From Methylomonas sp. (GTDB lineage Bacteria; Pseudomonadota; Gammaproteobacteria; Methylococcales; Methylomonadaceae), in the NCBI RefSeq assembly GCF_023228165.1, contig NZ_JALOBS010000024.1:1-64000 (forward strand): a DNA stretch of 64,000 nt, read 5' to 3'. The position numbers and the translations under genes are program-made. The notes under the pieces were generated by a model. That model saw nothing but the letters and a program-made list of their open reading frames with translations. It was not told the origin of the DNA and did not search any database. Every line of letters starts with the position of its first letter. Position 1 is the stretch's first letter. Below, piece by piece: positions 25,579 through 33,851 of the stretch.

Positions 25579-26688
25579 TTAATGTTCCTGCGAAGTTGTG
25601 CTTGGCTCGCCATTTAGTAATTTATTGAGTTTTTCTATAGCGTCCGTATCGCCGCGGTATTCCATTATTTCAAAAATAGCGCGCAGCGTTGCACTGAGTA
25701 TTTTTGGAGCTCCCGGCAATAGGGTACATTTTATTAAAAGTATGCAAAAAGTTGCGAAATTGCTTCTCTTTGCCGCGTTCACAAGTGAACCAGTGGGAAT
25801 GCTCGTTATTTCGGTTTCCGATAAAATCCAATCGATGATATCTTGCCTATTTTTCTTGATTGCGACTGGTAGAGTATGATAATGAAGATTGCTAACATCG
25901 CGACCATAATTGTGCTCAAAAGTCTCGATTAGATTTCTGTCAAGACTTTCGTATATTTCGATTGAATGAGAGCTCCAAAAACAATCTTCCCAATTGGTTG
26001 GGCGTTCGATGACACTCGTATGTCCATATTTAATTGCATTAAAGCAAAATAATTTGTATTTTGCGCTATCCATCGTTAGTCCGCATTTTTCTAAAAATGT
26101 TCTATCACCAATCATTCCGGCATATGCCGCGATTGTTTCTGCGTAATCGATAAATCTTCCGGAGAAAGTTTCTTTGTGCCATGCAAGATAAGCCGCGTTC
26201 GCATCCGCTGAAACACCGTTTCCCGGCGGATATAGTTTCATACATTTATTTTCGCTTCCAGCGTAATAATCTAATAATCGGCGCATAATCGAAATTCTGC
26301 GATATTTGCACGCCGGCTTAGTAAAATCGCATAATTCGAGTAACAACGGACTTGTATGCAGTAAATCAATCAAATCGATTCTTCCAAAACTACAAACACC
26401 CCGAATAATATATTCACATTCACTCAGTTTTGCACCCGATTTTACGAAAAGCGCGATATCAGCGCGAGTGCAATATCTGCCGACATCCTGGAAATATAAA
26501 TAGCGGCACGGCGATTCGCGTTTTGCCAGTGCGCGATCGAGCGTGAACCGGCTTTTCTTTGCGATAAGCATATCGGCAATATCGCGAAAATCGCGTGAAA
26601 CGGCTCGAATACACCAAAGCACGCGATAATCGACGATTTTCTCAATTATTTCTTGCCAAGTAAATGGCGAAAGCGTGCAAATATCCAT
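25579..26688 (-). CDS. F-box-like paralogue 2 of 3
   Basis: 369 residues. It starts MDICTLSPFTWQEIIEKI, then AVSRDFRDIADMLIAKKSRF, RDVGRYC-equivalent QDVGRYC and PGNGVSADANAAYLAWH. It is closer to paralogue 3 than to paralogue 1: both keep the MD.(C/I)TLSPF start and a similar end with NKL and a SAT/TTS-EH terminus. Unknown target; F-box role inferred. Confidence 0.7.
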   Translation of the reverse strand: MDICTLSPFTWQEIIEKIVDYRVLWCIRAVSRDFRDIADMLIAKKSRFTLDRALAKRESPCRYLYFQDVGRYCTRADIALFVKSGAKLSECEYIIRGVCSFGRIDLIDLLHTSPLLLELCDFTKPACKYRRISIMRRLLDYYAGSENKCMKLYPPGNGVSADANAAYLAWHKETFSGRFIDYAETIAAYAGMIGDRTFLEKCGLTMDSAKYKLFCFNAIKYGHTSVIERPTNWEDCFWSSHSIEIYESLDRNLIETFEHNYGRDVSNLHYHTLPVAIKKNRQDIIDWILSETEITSIPTGSLVNAAKRSNFATFCILLIKCTLLPGAPKILSATLRAIFEIMEYRGDTDAIEKLNKLLNGEPSTTSQEH

Positions 26689-26714
26689 TATTCAGTTAAT
26701 CTCCGAGATGCGCC

Positions 26715-26726
26715 ATTCAAAAAAAA
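26715..26726 (-). promoter_or_regulatory. T-tract/GAA motif upstream of 26688 start
   Basis: On the minus strand TTTTTTTTGAAT, 26 nt before the ATG. Confidence 0.5.
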
Positions 26727-26728
26727 GA

Positions 26729-27829
26729 TTAATGCTCCGGCGATGTTGCGCTTAATTCGCTGATTATCTTGTTGAGATTCCCGATAACAAACATATCGCC
26801 ATAATATTCGACCCGTTCTAAAATATTACGCAGCGCTGCAACATGCAAATAAGTGGATGGTGGATCGCTTTTTGCCAAAATCGCACAAATGGCAGTGAAA
26901 TTTCTCTTCTTCGCGGCGAAAAACAACATATCAGAGAGGTCTCCGAGCGTCTCAGTTTCGGATAAAATCCATTCAATAATGTCTTGTCTATTTCTCTTGA
27001 TCGCGGCTGGCAATGTATGACCGTGACGATTTTTAATGGAATAACCATGAATAAGTTCAAAAGTCTTGATTAAATCCCTATCGAGACTTTTGTATACTTC
27101 GCCCGAACGCAAGATCCACTCTTCATCGTGCCAATCAATCGGATGTTTAATAGCGCTGACGTGTCCATATTCGATTGCATTTATGCAAAATAGCGTATCA
27201 AGTCTTTCATCTGCCTTTATTCCATTTTTTTCTAAAAATGACGCATCACCAATTTTCCCCGCATATGCTGCGATTGTTACTGCGTAATCGTCACGCCTGG
27301 AGAAAGTCTCGTGATGCCACGCGAGATAAGCTCTATTTGCATCTGCCGAAACATTTTTCCCCGGTGGGAATAATCTCATACAAATATTCTTCGTATTCCC
27401 GATATGAATAAACCAACGACTCATGATAGAGATTCTGCGATATTTGCACGCATATTTAACAAAATCGACAAAGCAATACAATTTCAACAGTTCGTGGATT
27501 AAATCGAATATATCCGTCCTTCCAAAACAACAAGCGCCGCGGAACACCTTGTCATAAAATTTGTTCGCGAAATCGCCCGATTTCACCAAAGGTGTAATAT
27601 CGGCACACGTACAATATCTGCCAACATCTCGAAAATATAAGTGGCTGCATGACGATTCGCGTTTTGCCATTGCCAGATCGAGCGTAAACCTGCTTTTCTT
27701 CGCAATAATCTTATCCGCGATATCGCGAAAATCGCGTGAAACTGCTCTCACGCGCCAAAGAGTGCGATAATCGGCAATTTGCTCGATTACCCCTTGCCAG
27801 GCGAAAGGCGAAAGAGTGATGGAATCCAT
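26729..27829 (-). CDS. F-box-like paralogue 3 of 3
   Basis: 366 residues from the ATG at 27829, chosen because the protein then starts MDSITLSPFAWQ like paralogue 2 and because a T-tract/GAA motif lies 18 nt upstream. A longer frame to 27928 would overlap the divergent gene at 27912. It shares FRDVGRYC, KYACKYRRISIM and VSADANRAYLAWH with its neighbours. Confidence 0.7.
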   Translation of the reverse strand: MDSITLSPFAWQGVIEQIADYRTLWRVRAVSRDFRDIADKIIAKKSRFTLDLAMAKRESSCSHLYFRDVGRYCTCADITPLVKSGDFANKFYDKVFRGACCFGRTDIFDLIHELLKLYCFVDFVKYACKYRRISIMSRWFIHIGNTKNICMRLFPPGKNVSADANRAYLAWHHETFSRRDDYAVTIAAYAGKIGDASFLEKNGIKADERLDTLFCINAIEYGHVSAIKHPIDWHDEEWILRSGEVYKSLDRDLIKTFELIHGYSIKNRHGHTLPAAIKRNRQDIIEWILSETETLGDLSDMLFFAAKKRNFTAICAILAKSDPPSTYLHVAALRNILERVEYYGDMFVIGNLNKIISELSATSPEH

Positions 27830-27847
27830 TATATTTCGCATAACTCC

Positions 27848-27857
27848 TTTCAAAAAA
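27848..27857 (-). promoter_or_regulatory. T-tract/GAA motif upstream of 27829 start
   Basis: On the minus strand TTTTTTGAAA, 18 nt before the ATG. The plus-strand motif at 27875 for the divergent gene lies close by, giving back-to-back motifs. Confidence 0.5.
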
Positions 27858-27874
27858 TAATCTCCTCCAGCTTC

Positions 27875-27885
27875 TTTTTTTGAAT
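27875..27885 (+). promoter_or_regulatory. T-tract/GAA motif upstream of 27912
   Basis: TTTTTTTGAAT, 26 nt before the ATG. Confidence 0.5.
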
Positions 27886-27911
27886 AGCATCGGCGCAAAG
27901 AATATATAGAA

Positions 27912-28742
27912 ATGTCAACGACAGCCACTTATAATCAAACAATAGAAAAGCTCGCCTCTGGCTCGAGCGCTTTGCGCGAGCTCCCGCGTTGCGGTCGAGC
28001 CTTCGGCGAGCTCCCACGTTGCGGTCGAGCCTTCGGCGAGCTCGGCGGAGCCTCGACACCTTCGGTGGAGCTCGGCGGAGCCTCGACACCTTCGGTGGAG
28101 CTCGGCGGAGCCTCGACACCTTCGGTGGAGCTCGCGAAACGCGAATTAGTGCGAATCGTCAATTGCAATCGCATCGTCGGCATTCTTCTCGCGCAAATGA
28201 GTGGCGAGCACGAGGCGACAAACTCTCAGCAGAGCCTCGGCACCGCGCGAGTTGTTAAATTTATTAGTGTTGCGAGATTAGTACATCATCTAATGGAATG
28301 CGTGAAAATCGCCGGAATTAGCGCGATTCGGTGGATTCCCGAGCAGGATTTAATTAGCCTTGATGTTGCAGCCGGCTCAATTGTTGCCGGTGAAGAAAAA
28401 GTTTATCCAAATTTCACAGTGCTCGCGGCGCGCATCGATGATTGCCACCATAGTGGATTAAAATATATCATTACTGGCGGGATAGAATCGCTGCAAATTC
28501 GCCCAATTGAGGCGCTTGAATTAGAAATTGACGAAAACGCAACTGATGAACAAAATGTTCAATCACTCGCTATGCTTTATAATGCAGGGCGGCAATATTC
28601 CGAAGCCTGCGAATCTGGCGGAATCCTGTTTCGCGGCGATAAAAATTTTATTTTGATGAATTCGCGTACTATAGGCTCATGCTGGAAAAAATTTACACAG
28701 CATTGCCATCCGTATAACGCGTGCCAAAGCGTATTTTTTTGA
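27912..28742 (+). CDS. hypothetical protein with six palindromic units in tandem
   Basis: 276 residues. Residues ~13-74 are entirely the translation of six palindromic units, giving ten-residue peptide repeats such as ELPRCGRAFG and ELGGASTPSV. A seventh, degenerate unit occurs at about 28228-28251 (QQSLGTAR). The remainder (about 75-276) reads as a normal soluble alpha/beta protein that I do not recognise. Because each unit is 30 nt, copy number can change without losing the frame. Confidence 0.65.
   Translation: MSTTATYNQTIEKLASGSSALRELPRCGRAFGELPRCGRAFGELGGASTPSVELGGASTPSVELGGASTPSVELAKRELVRIVNCNRIVGILLAQMSGEHEATNSQQSLGTARVVKFISVARLVHHLMECVKIAGISAIRWIPEQDLISLDVAAGSIVAGEEKVYPNFTVLAARIDDCHHSGLKYIITGGIESLQIRPIEALELEIDENATDEQNVQSLAMLYNAGRQYSEACESGGILFRGDKNFILMNSRTIGSCWKKFTQHCHPYNACQSVFF
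27948..28133. repeat. tandem array of six double-hairpin units
   Basis: Exact 30-nt period with shared GAGCTC boxes starting at 27948 (AAGCTC), 27978, 28008, 28038, 28068, 28098 and closing at 28128-28133. Unit 1: GCC-TCT-GGC and GCGC-TTT-GCGC. Units 2-3: CCGC (or CCAC)-GTT-GCGG and GCC-TTC-GGC. Units 4-6 are identical: GGC-GGA-GCC and CACC-TTC-GGTG. The identical last three indicate recent amplification. Confidence 0.95.
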
Positions 28743-28743
28743 A
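28734..28743 (+). promoter_or_regulatory. T-tract/GAA motif upstream of 28767
   Basis: TTTTTTTGAA, 23 nt before the ATG; GATATAAAG precedes the start. Confidence 0.5.
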
Positions 28744-28766
28744 ATCGCGTCTACATTGATATAAAG

Positions 28767-29552
28767 ATGGCAAAGATTCCCAGTGGCATAGTAAGCATTA
28801 AATACATTCCAGAATATGAATGCGCATATGGTGCATCACCCGAGGGCGAAACCATTCCAGCCGACCGTAAAACTCCAATTGCTTTGGGTACCTATATCGC
28901 ATACCCGAATGACCAATGCAATGACATTAACGATTTCGAAAAGAGCGTTAATTCGCTTATTTGGCAAACCACACTCGATGATCTCGCGGATGAGCATAAC
29001 GTAGAATTATCCGAAAAAAAGCGCAATAACGTGCAGGTTATCGCGCAGCTATTCGATGAATATCAACGGGGTAATCTTTCCGAGGCAAATTTAAATTTAC
29101 AAATCGAGGAACGCGAATTGGATATTACAATCGCAGAACTTTCGGAAATTATGAAATGCGCGCCCGCACAGAAAGCGCTTGATGTAATCCGCCAACTTAA
29201 TCAGCCAATCGCCGGAGTAACTCGCGAAACGCGTATAAATTTCTGCATTGAGTACCCGCTCGATGGCATGGCAACTTTTTGCGTAAAATTCGGCGAAGAT
29301 TTGCCAATATCACTGTTAACTCTCTATTACGTGCACTCCGCGGTTTACAGAGAAATATATCGGCTTGAAGCAGAGTACGAAAAACAGCGCGAATCGAGCG
29401 AGATAGATGGCGCTCAGCGGAATGCATGCACGCACTTCGGCATTTGGGGTCACGATTTAGGCGACCTTATCTACAATGGAGACGGAGATATTATTCGCGA
29501 TCCGACGCTGAGCGGAGAATGGATTGAAGTCTATCTTGACTGCGATTCTTAA
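28767..29552 (+). CDS. hypothetical protein, paralogue of 29636
   Basis: 261 residues, soluble. With the next gene it shares GIVSIKYIPEY, a cluster LFDEYQRGNLSE, TIAELSEIMK, FCVKFGEDLP and HDLGDLIYNGDGDI. The family is not recognised. Mixed alpha/beta composition with conserved aromatic and acidic residues suggests a folded enzyme or binding domain rather than a structural repeat. The two copies are tandem and share the pre-start sequence GATATAAAGATGGC. Confidence 0.65.
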   Translation: MAKIPSGIVSIKYIPEYECAYGASPEGETIPADRKTPIALGTYIAYPNDQCNDINDFEKSVNSLIWQTTLDDLADEHNVELSEKKRNNVQVIAQLFDEYQRGNLSEANLNLQIEERELDITIAELSEIMKCAPAQKALDVIRQLNQPIAGVTRETRINFCIEYPLDGMATFCVKFGEDLPISLLTLYYVHSAVYREIYRLEAEYEKQRESSEIDGAQRNACTHFGIWGHDLGDLIYNGDGDIIRDPTLSGEWIEVYLDCDS

Positions 29553-29601
29553 TAAAAAGAGTGCGGGAGGGTCGTTTCATCGAATCATTCTCAAACTCTT
29601 A

Positions 29602-29612
29602 TTTTTTTGAAT
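29602..29612 (+). promoter_or_regulatory. T-tract/GAA motif upstream of 29636
   Basis: TTTTTTTGAAT, 23 nt before the ATG, which supports that start over an in-frame one at 29561. Confidence 0.55.
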
Positions 29613-29635
29613 TAACGCGCGCTTTGGATATAAAG

Positions 29636-30421
29636 ATGGCGAATCTTCCTCGCGGCATTGTGAGCATGGAATATATCCCTGAGCATAAAAGCATATATAA
29701 ATTAGCAACACTCGCCAATGCGCCGCCGGCAGAAACAGTTCCCGACGGCTGCACAAAAACTTCGATATCTCTCGGGGCGTACATTGCCTATCCCAGCGAA
29801 AAATTCGAAGATATTTATGATTTCGAAGAGAAAATTCATTCTGCCATCTGGAAGATTGCACTCCGCGAGATTGTCGATTTATCAGGGAGAAAACGCGATG
29901 ATGTGAGAATTATTGCACCATTATTCGATGAATATCAGCGAAACAATCTCTCCGAGGGATTTTTAAATCGGCAAATCAAAAAATATTGTACAGATATCAC
30001 AATCGCAGAACTTTCGAAAATTATGGAGCATTCACCGGCGCGAAATGCGCTGGAAATAATTCGCCAACTTCGCCAACCAATAGTGGGATTAACTCAAAAC
30101 ACACAGATACTTATCTGCGTTGATTTCCCGCTGGATGATGTGGCTACTTTTTGCGTGAAATTCAGCGAAGAAGTGCCAATGACGCTGGTTTCGCTTTATT
30201 ACGCACATGCGGCTGTTTATAAAGAGATATTTCGCCTCGAAGCGGAATATGGGGAAAAAATGCACGACACACTGCGCAAAAGAATAAGCGGGCGTTTCGG
30301 CACTTGGGGATATGATATCGGCTCGCTCATTTACAATGGCGAAGGATGTATAATCCGCAAAGGCGACTCCGCAGAAGTTTATCTTCGTTGCGATTCCCTG
30401 GCGGATATGGCGGTGGATTAA
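29636..30421 (+). CDS. hypothetical protein, paralogue of 28767
   Basis: 261 residues from the ATG at 29636, the same length as its paralogue, which supports this start. Conserved blocks: GIVSMEYIPEH, LFDEYQRNNLSE, TIAELSKIME, FCVKFSEEVP and YDIGSLIYNGEG. Even divergence along the length suggests both copies are maintained. Function unknown. Confidence 0.65.
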   Translation: MANLPRGIVSMEYIPEHKSIYKLATLANAPPAETVPDGCTKTSISLGAYIAYPSEKFEDIYDFEEKIHSAIWKIALREIVDLSGRKRDDVRIIAPLFDEYQRNNLSEGFLNRQIKKYCTDITIAELSKIMEHSPARNALEIIRQLRQPIVGLTQNTQILICVDFPLDDVATFCVKFSEEVPMTLVSLYYAHAAVYKEIFRLEAEYGEKMHDTLRKRISGRFGTWGYDIGSLIYNGEGCIIRKGDSAEVYLRCDSLADMAVD

Positions 30422-30496
30422 AAAAATAATCGCTCATTGGCGATTCATTTTTTTGTTAATTGCGCGTGTGCAAAACGCGATTGATTTTATATGCGC

Positions 30497-30532
30497 GAGC
30501 TCGCCGGAGGCTCGACACCTTCGGTGGAGCTC
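30497..30532. repeat. double-hairpin unit plus partial second unit, intergenic
   Basis: GAGCTC, GCC-GGA-GGC, TCGA, CACC-TTC-GGTG, GAGCTC. It is followed by a partial unit (GCGAAGCGG, TCGG, CGAAC) that runs to 30550, touching the stop codon of the minus-strand gene, as also happens at 2058. Confidence 0.85.
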
Positions 30533-30549
30533 GCGAAGCGGTCGGCGAA

Positions 30550-30972
30550 CTACATTATGTGTTCTATAATGTACGCCGCATGCGGCTCGTAAATCTGCTC
30601 ATCGAGTGGAGAAAGTGATATCGCCACCGGCTCGCAAACTTTCAGCTGCAGACTTGAAACTATTTTTATATCTCTGTCTCGTGCGTAGCAAAATGCGGAT
30701 ATTAGAAATCCGGAATCATGCGTTTCAATATCGCGCGCCAATCTCTCTGTGTCGAGATAAAATGACGTACTATTGCGCGCGAAACATACTAAAACAGTTG
30801 GTTCTTTTTCATCCGTAAATTGGATGATGAAATAGTTTGCCCAATTACAGCGATTTCCATCGCAGATATATTCTGCAACATACTCAGCTATTTGCCGCGC
30901 ATGAACGACGGGTTCTATTTCGCATTCCATATTGTTACTATTTTGCGAAGTGCTTTTTTTGTCGCAGGGCAT
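30550..30972 (-). CDS. hypothetical protein, paralogue of 31061
   Basis: 140 residues. Shared with the gene at 31061-31561: ARQIAEYVAEYI..NRC (ADIVANFVKEYM..TRC there), a YF(I/Y)I(Q/R)F strand, and an end with LDEQIYE (LPQQIYI). Family not recognised. Confidence 0.6.
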   Translation of the reverse strand: MPCDKKSTSQNSNNMECEIEPVVHARQIAEYVAEYICDGNRCNWANYFIIQFTDEKEPTVLVCFARNSTSFYLDTERLARDIETHDSGFLISAFCYARDRDIKIVSSLQLKVCEPVAISLSPLDEQIYEPHAAYIIEHIM

Positions 30973-31060
30973 ATTTATTGAGTGTATATATTGACTCTTT
31001 ATTGAGCAATAGTCGCGAAGCCTTTATGCTATACTTCTGTTACTTCTATCATTTCGAAAT

Positions 31061-31561
31061 TCAAAAGAAAAATATCTGAGTTTCTCTCGTAAAGCGTTTG
31101 CCCACAAATTCGCTGATATATATCTGCTGTGGAAGTGGGTCAATATTGACATTAAAGCGTTTGTGCCTCCCTGGAGTCATAGATTGCAATTGCGAAATGC
31201 ACGCCGAAGATAGCGTTGTCGCTTCGTCTTCATTTTGCCGGAATATAGTCGCGATGACGGTGAAATCGAAGCCTTTTGCCATAATTTCGCGCGTCAATGG
31301 GGATTCGCCAAATTCGTCTATTGCCGGTATCGTTTTTGCATTTTGTTCAAATAAAAATCTTATGTAGAATAAATCGCCACCACAACAGCGCGTTTTATCA
31401 TCCATGTATTCTTTGACAAAATTGGCAACGATATCCGCTTTCGAATAAGCAGTAGAAAGTTTTTGCGCGCTCGGCGAATCATCTGCGGCATCCGGAATAG
31501 TATACGTTTGTTTATAGCGCTGCGGAATTGAGACAATAAGAGTCGGCGGCAATACTGCCAT
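31061..31561 (-). CDS. hypothetical protein, paralogue of 30550
   Basis: 166 residues. It is longer at the N-terminus (about 35 residues) than its paralogue and ends in a phenylalanine-rich tail. The copies are tandem on the minus strand. No domain recognised; the two together show that local duplication is common in this region. Confidence 0.6.
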   Translation of the reverse strand: MAVLPPTLIVSIPQRYKQTYTIPDAADDSPSAQKLSTAYSKADIVANFVKEYMDDKTRCCGGDLFYIRFLFEQNAKTIPAIDEFGESPLTREIMAKGFDFTVIATIFRQNEDEATTLSSACISQLQSMTPGRHKRFNVNIDPLPQQIYISEFVGKRFTRETQIFFF

Positions 31562-31706
31562 GAACTTTCCTTTGTAAAGTATACTTCTTGACTAGAATGT
31601 ACATCCTATTTTCAAAAGAAGATGGGGCAATCGCCCCCTTCAACTTCCAAATTCGCGAATGATGATTTGTCACTATTTTAAATGACGGTGCACATATTTC
31701 AATACG

Positions 31707-32036
31707 ATGGATATCAGCGATTTGCTCAGTTGCGCTGCTGAAAGTGGAAATATGGGGAGAACCATTGCTGATAAACAAAATGTAAGTTATCTTAATGCAA
31801 TGCTTTGTCACGGCGCAAAAGAAGGACAAAAAGATGCGTGCTTTCTCGCAAAGACACAAGGAGCGAATGATTTTAATGGCATGCTTCGCAGCGCGGTTGA
31901 TGGCGGATACGTAGAAATTTGTCTTCTCGCAAAGGGTTGGGGCGCGAACGATTTTGGCGAAATGCTGCGTATCGCGACATTACACCAAAATGAAGAATTA
32001 TGCGTCCTTGCGAAAAAGTGGATGCAGCAACCGTAA
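31707..32036 (+). CDS. short ankyrin-like protein without F-box
   Basis: 109 residues with about three 27-residue repeats (FLAKTQGANDFNGML, LLAKGWGANDFGEML, VLAKKWM). The F-box-like start seen in the following genes is absent, so it may be a truncated family member. It ends just after LAKKW, the point at which palindromic units are inserted in other members. Confidence 0.5.
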   Translation: MDISDLLSCAAESGNMGRTIADKQNVSYLNAMLCHGAKEGQKDACFLAKTQGANDFNGMLRSAVDGGYVEICLLAKGWGANDFGEMLRIATLHQNEELCVLAKKWMQQP

Positions 32037-32106
32037 TACGCGCGCGATGAAGTGTGCTTTTTTTGTGTATAATCATTTTGAATCTGCGCGCCTACAAAAT
32101 AATAAA

Positions 32107-32736
32107 ATGGGCGATGCATCTTTAATGGACATGGATGATGCTCTCATTCTCGAAATTTACTCTTGGGGATATCCAGAAGAAATGTACCGCCTTCGCGAGG
32201 TTTGCAAGCGTTTTGCGAACGTAATTCCGCCGCCAACGAAATATAACCCGAATAATTTACTATACATAGCCGCGGGAATGCATCAAATACGCCGATGTAT
32301 TATCGCAAAAGAGAATGGCGCAACTGACTTTGACGCAATGCTCCATATCGCGACCATACGAGAAAACGCCGATTTATGTATTCTTGCCAAATCTTTCGGG
32401 GCAACTGGTTTTGATTTTATGATAGTCATCTCGGCACAACGCGGAAACCAAGAACTCTGCGCACTTGCAGAGGAATTGGGCGCGACTAATTTTGATGGAA
32501 TGTTGGATGCGGCTTCCGAAATTGGAAACCGAGAGCTCTGTATTCTTGCAAAGAATTGGGGCGTCACATCGACTGGAATCTACTTGATGCGGTGGAATGC
32601 AATGCAAAGTGGCAACACTGAATTGCTCGAATTAGCAGAGACGTGGTTGCGCGAAATGCGCGAACTGGCAGAACAACGGATAAACGAAGAAATTGAGGCG
32701 ACTGCTAATTCACGCGAAATTGAGCGAAATCCCTGA
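32107..32736 (+). CDS. F-box-like plus short ankyrin-like repeats
   Basis: 209 residues from the ATG at 32107. The F-box-like start is MDDALILEIYSWGYPEEMYRL..VCKRFANVIP, then about five repeats (ENGATDFDAML, SFGATGFDFMI, ELGATNFDGML and others). The C-terminus is a charged helix (LREMRELAEQRINEE). It is the first of six genes that share the phrase YPEEMYR within the F-box region. The leader has AATAATAAA before ATG. Confidence 0.7.
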   Translation: MGDASLMDMDDALILEIYSWGYPEEMYRLREVCKRFANVIPPPTKYNPNNLLYIAAGMHQIRRCIIAKENGATDFDAMLHIATIRENADLCILAKSFGATGFDFMIVISAQRGNQELCALAEELGATNFDGMLDAASEIGNRELCILAKNWGVTSTGIYLMRWNAMQSGNTELLELAETWLREMRELAEQRINEEIEATANSREIERNP

Positions 32737-32748
32737 AGATTTTCTCTC

Positions 32749-32757
32749 TTTTTTGAA
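32749..32757 (+). promoter_or_regulatory. T-tract/GAA motif upstream of 32779
   Basis: TTTTTTGAA, 21 nt before the ATG. Confidence 0.5.
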
Positions 32758-32778
32758 ATCCGCGCAAGAAGGATAATA

Positions 32779-33714
32779 ATGGCATTGCAGTTTTCGCTTG
32801 AATATTTAGACGACTCTCTTATCCTCGCGATTTATGTGAGTGCTTATCCTGAGGAAATATATCGCCTTCGTGAAACATGTAAACGATTTGCCGCGCTAAT
32901 CCCAATACCGACGAAATACACGCCAATTCGCATGCTTTATGACGCCGCGATAAAGGGGCAGCCGCGCCGATATGCCCTCGCAAATGAGAATTTTGATTAT
33001 ACAACGTGTTGCGCTGCGGAAATCGGCTGTCGCGAAATTTGTTTACTTGCGAAAAATTATGGTGCGCGCAATTTCAATATGATGCTTTTCGGCGCTGCAA
33101 AAGGCGGTCAAATTCAGCTTTGCCGTCTTGCGAAAGAGTGGAAAGCGGCAAAATTTAATAAAATGCTGCGCGGAGCAGCAGAAGGTGGACAAGTCGAAAT
33201 ATGCCGACTCGCAAAAGAATGGGGCGCAACAAAGTTCGATAGAATGTTCCACATAGCTGTGCGCCATTCTCGGCGAGAAGTCTGTTTCCTTGCGAAAGAA
33301 TGGATAACGATTGATGCCAACGACATGCTTCGCACTGCCGCAGCCGTTGGAAGTACAGAAATGTGTCTCCTCGCGCACGAGTGGCTCGACGAAGTCTCGA
33401 CACCAAAGGTGGAGCTCGCTGAAGGCTCGACCGCAACGCGGGAGCCTTCAGCGAACCCGGATTTCGATGGCATGCTAGAATCCGCCGTACTCTGGAAAAA
33501 TCGCGAAATGTGCATCCTTGCCAAATCTTTCGGGGCAACAGATTTTAATATGATGTTATTCCGCGCAGCATCGATAAATTGCTATGAACTATGTCTTCTT
33601 GCGAAGTCTTTTGGCGCGACGGATTTCAATAGTATGCGCTTCATCGCGATGGCACAGGGAAATAAGGATTTGTGTGCATTGGCGGACAAATGGAGCGCAG
33701 AAGTAACTCAGTAG
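32779..33714 (+). CDS. F-box-like plus short ankyrin-like repeats, with palindromic units
   Basis: 311 residues. F-box-like segment LDDSLILAIYVSAYPEEIYRL..TCKRFAALIP, then about nine repeats. Between two repeats, after LAHEWL, about 22 residues derive from two consecutive palindromic units (33382-33447); the repeat pattern resumes with FDGML. This shows tolerance of insertion in the turn between repeats. Confidence 0.7.
   Translation: MALQFSLEYLDDSLILAIYVSAYPEEIYRLRETCKRFAALIPIPTKYTPIRMLYDAAIKGQPRRYALANENFDYTTCCAAEIGCREICLLAKNYGARNFNMMLFGAAKGGQIQLCRLAKEWKAAKFNKMLRGAAEGGQVEICRLAKEWGATKFDRMFHIAVRHSRREVCFLAKEWITIDANDMLRTAAAVGSTEMCLLAHEWLDEVSTPKVELAEGSTATREPSANPDFDGMLESAVLWKNREMCILAKSFGATDFNMMLFRAASINCYELCLLAKSFGATDFNSMRFIAMAQGNKDLCALADKWSAEVTQ
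33382..33447. repeat. two double-hairpin units in frame
   Basis: TGGCTC, GAC-GAA-GTC, TCGA, CACC-AAA-GGTG, GAGCTC, GCT-GAA-GGC, TCGA, CCGC-AAC-GCGG, GAGCCT. The GAC/GTC stem differs at both pairing positions from the usual GGC/GCC: a compensatory change. Confidence 0.85.
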
Positions 33715-33851
33715 TTCGGTTCTTTTTTTGCGCGCCATTCGCGAAGATAAAAAAATGTATTTATGCGAGTGTGATTTGACCAGATTTCAGCGGCGATTAT
33801 GGCTAGCATGGGTTGATTTATTTTGAATTGACTGTGCATCAAAATAATAAT

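Noticed and set aside
27948..28133. CRISPR array
   Set aside because: The 30-nt repeats are directly abutting with no unique spacers, and the same units occur singly elsewhere.
31954..32106. Longer start for the repeat gene at 32107
   Set aside because: The upstream part overlaps the end of the preceding repeat gene in another phase; the ATG at 32107 begins the same way as its paralogues.
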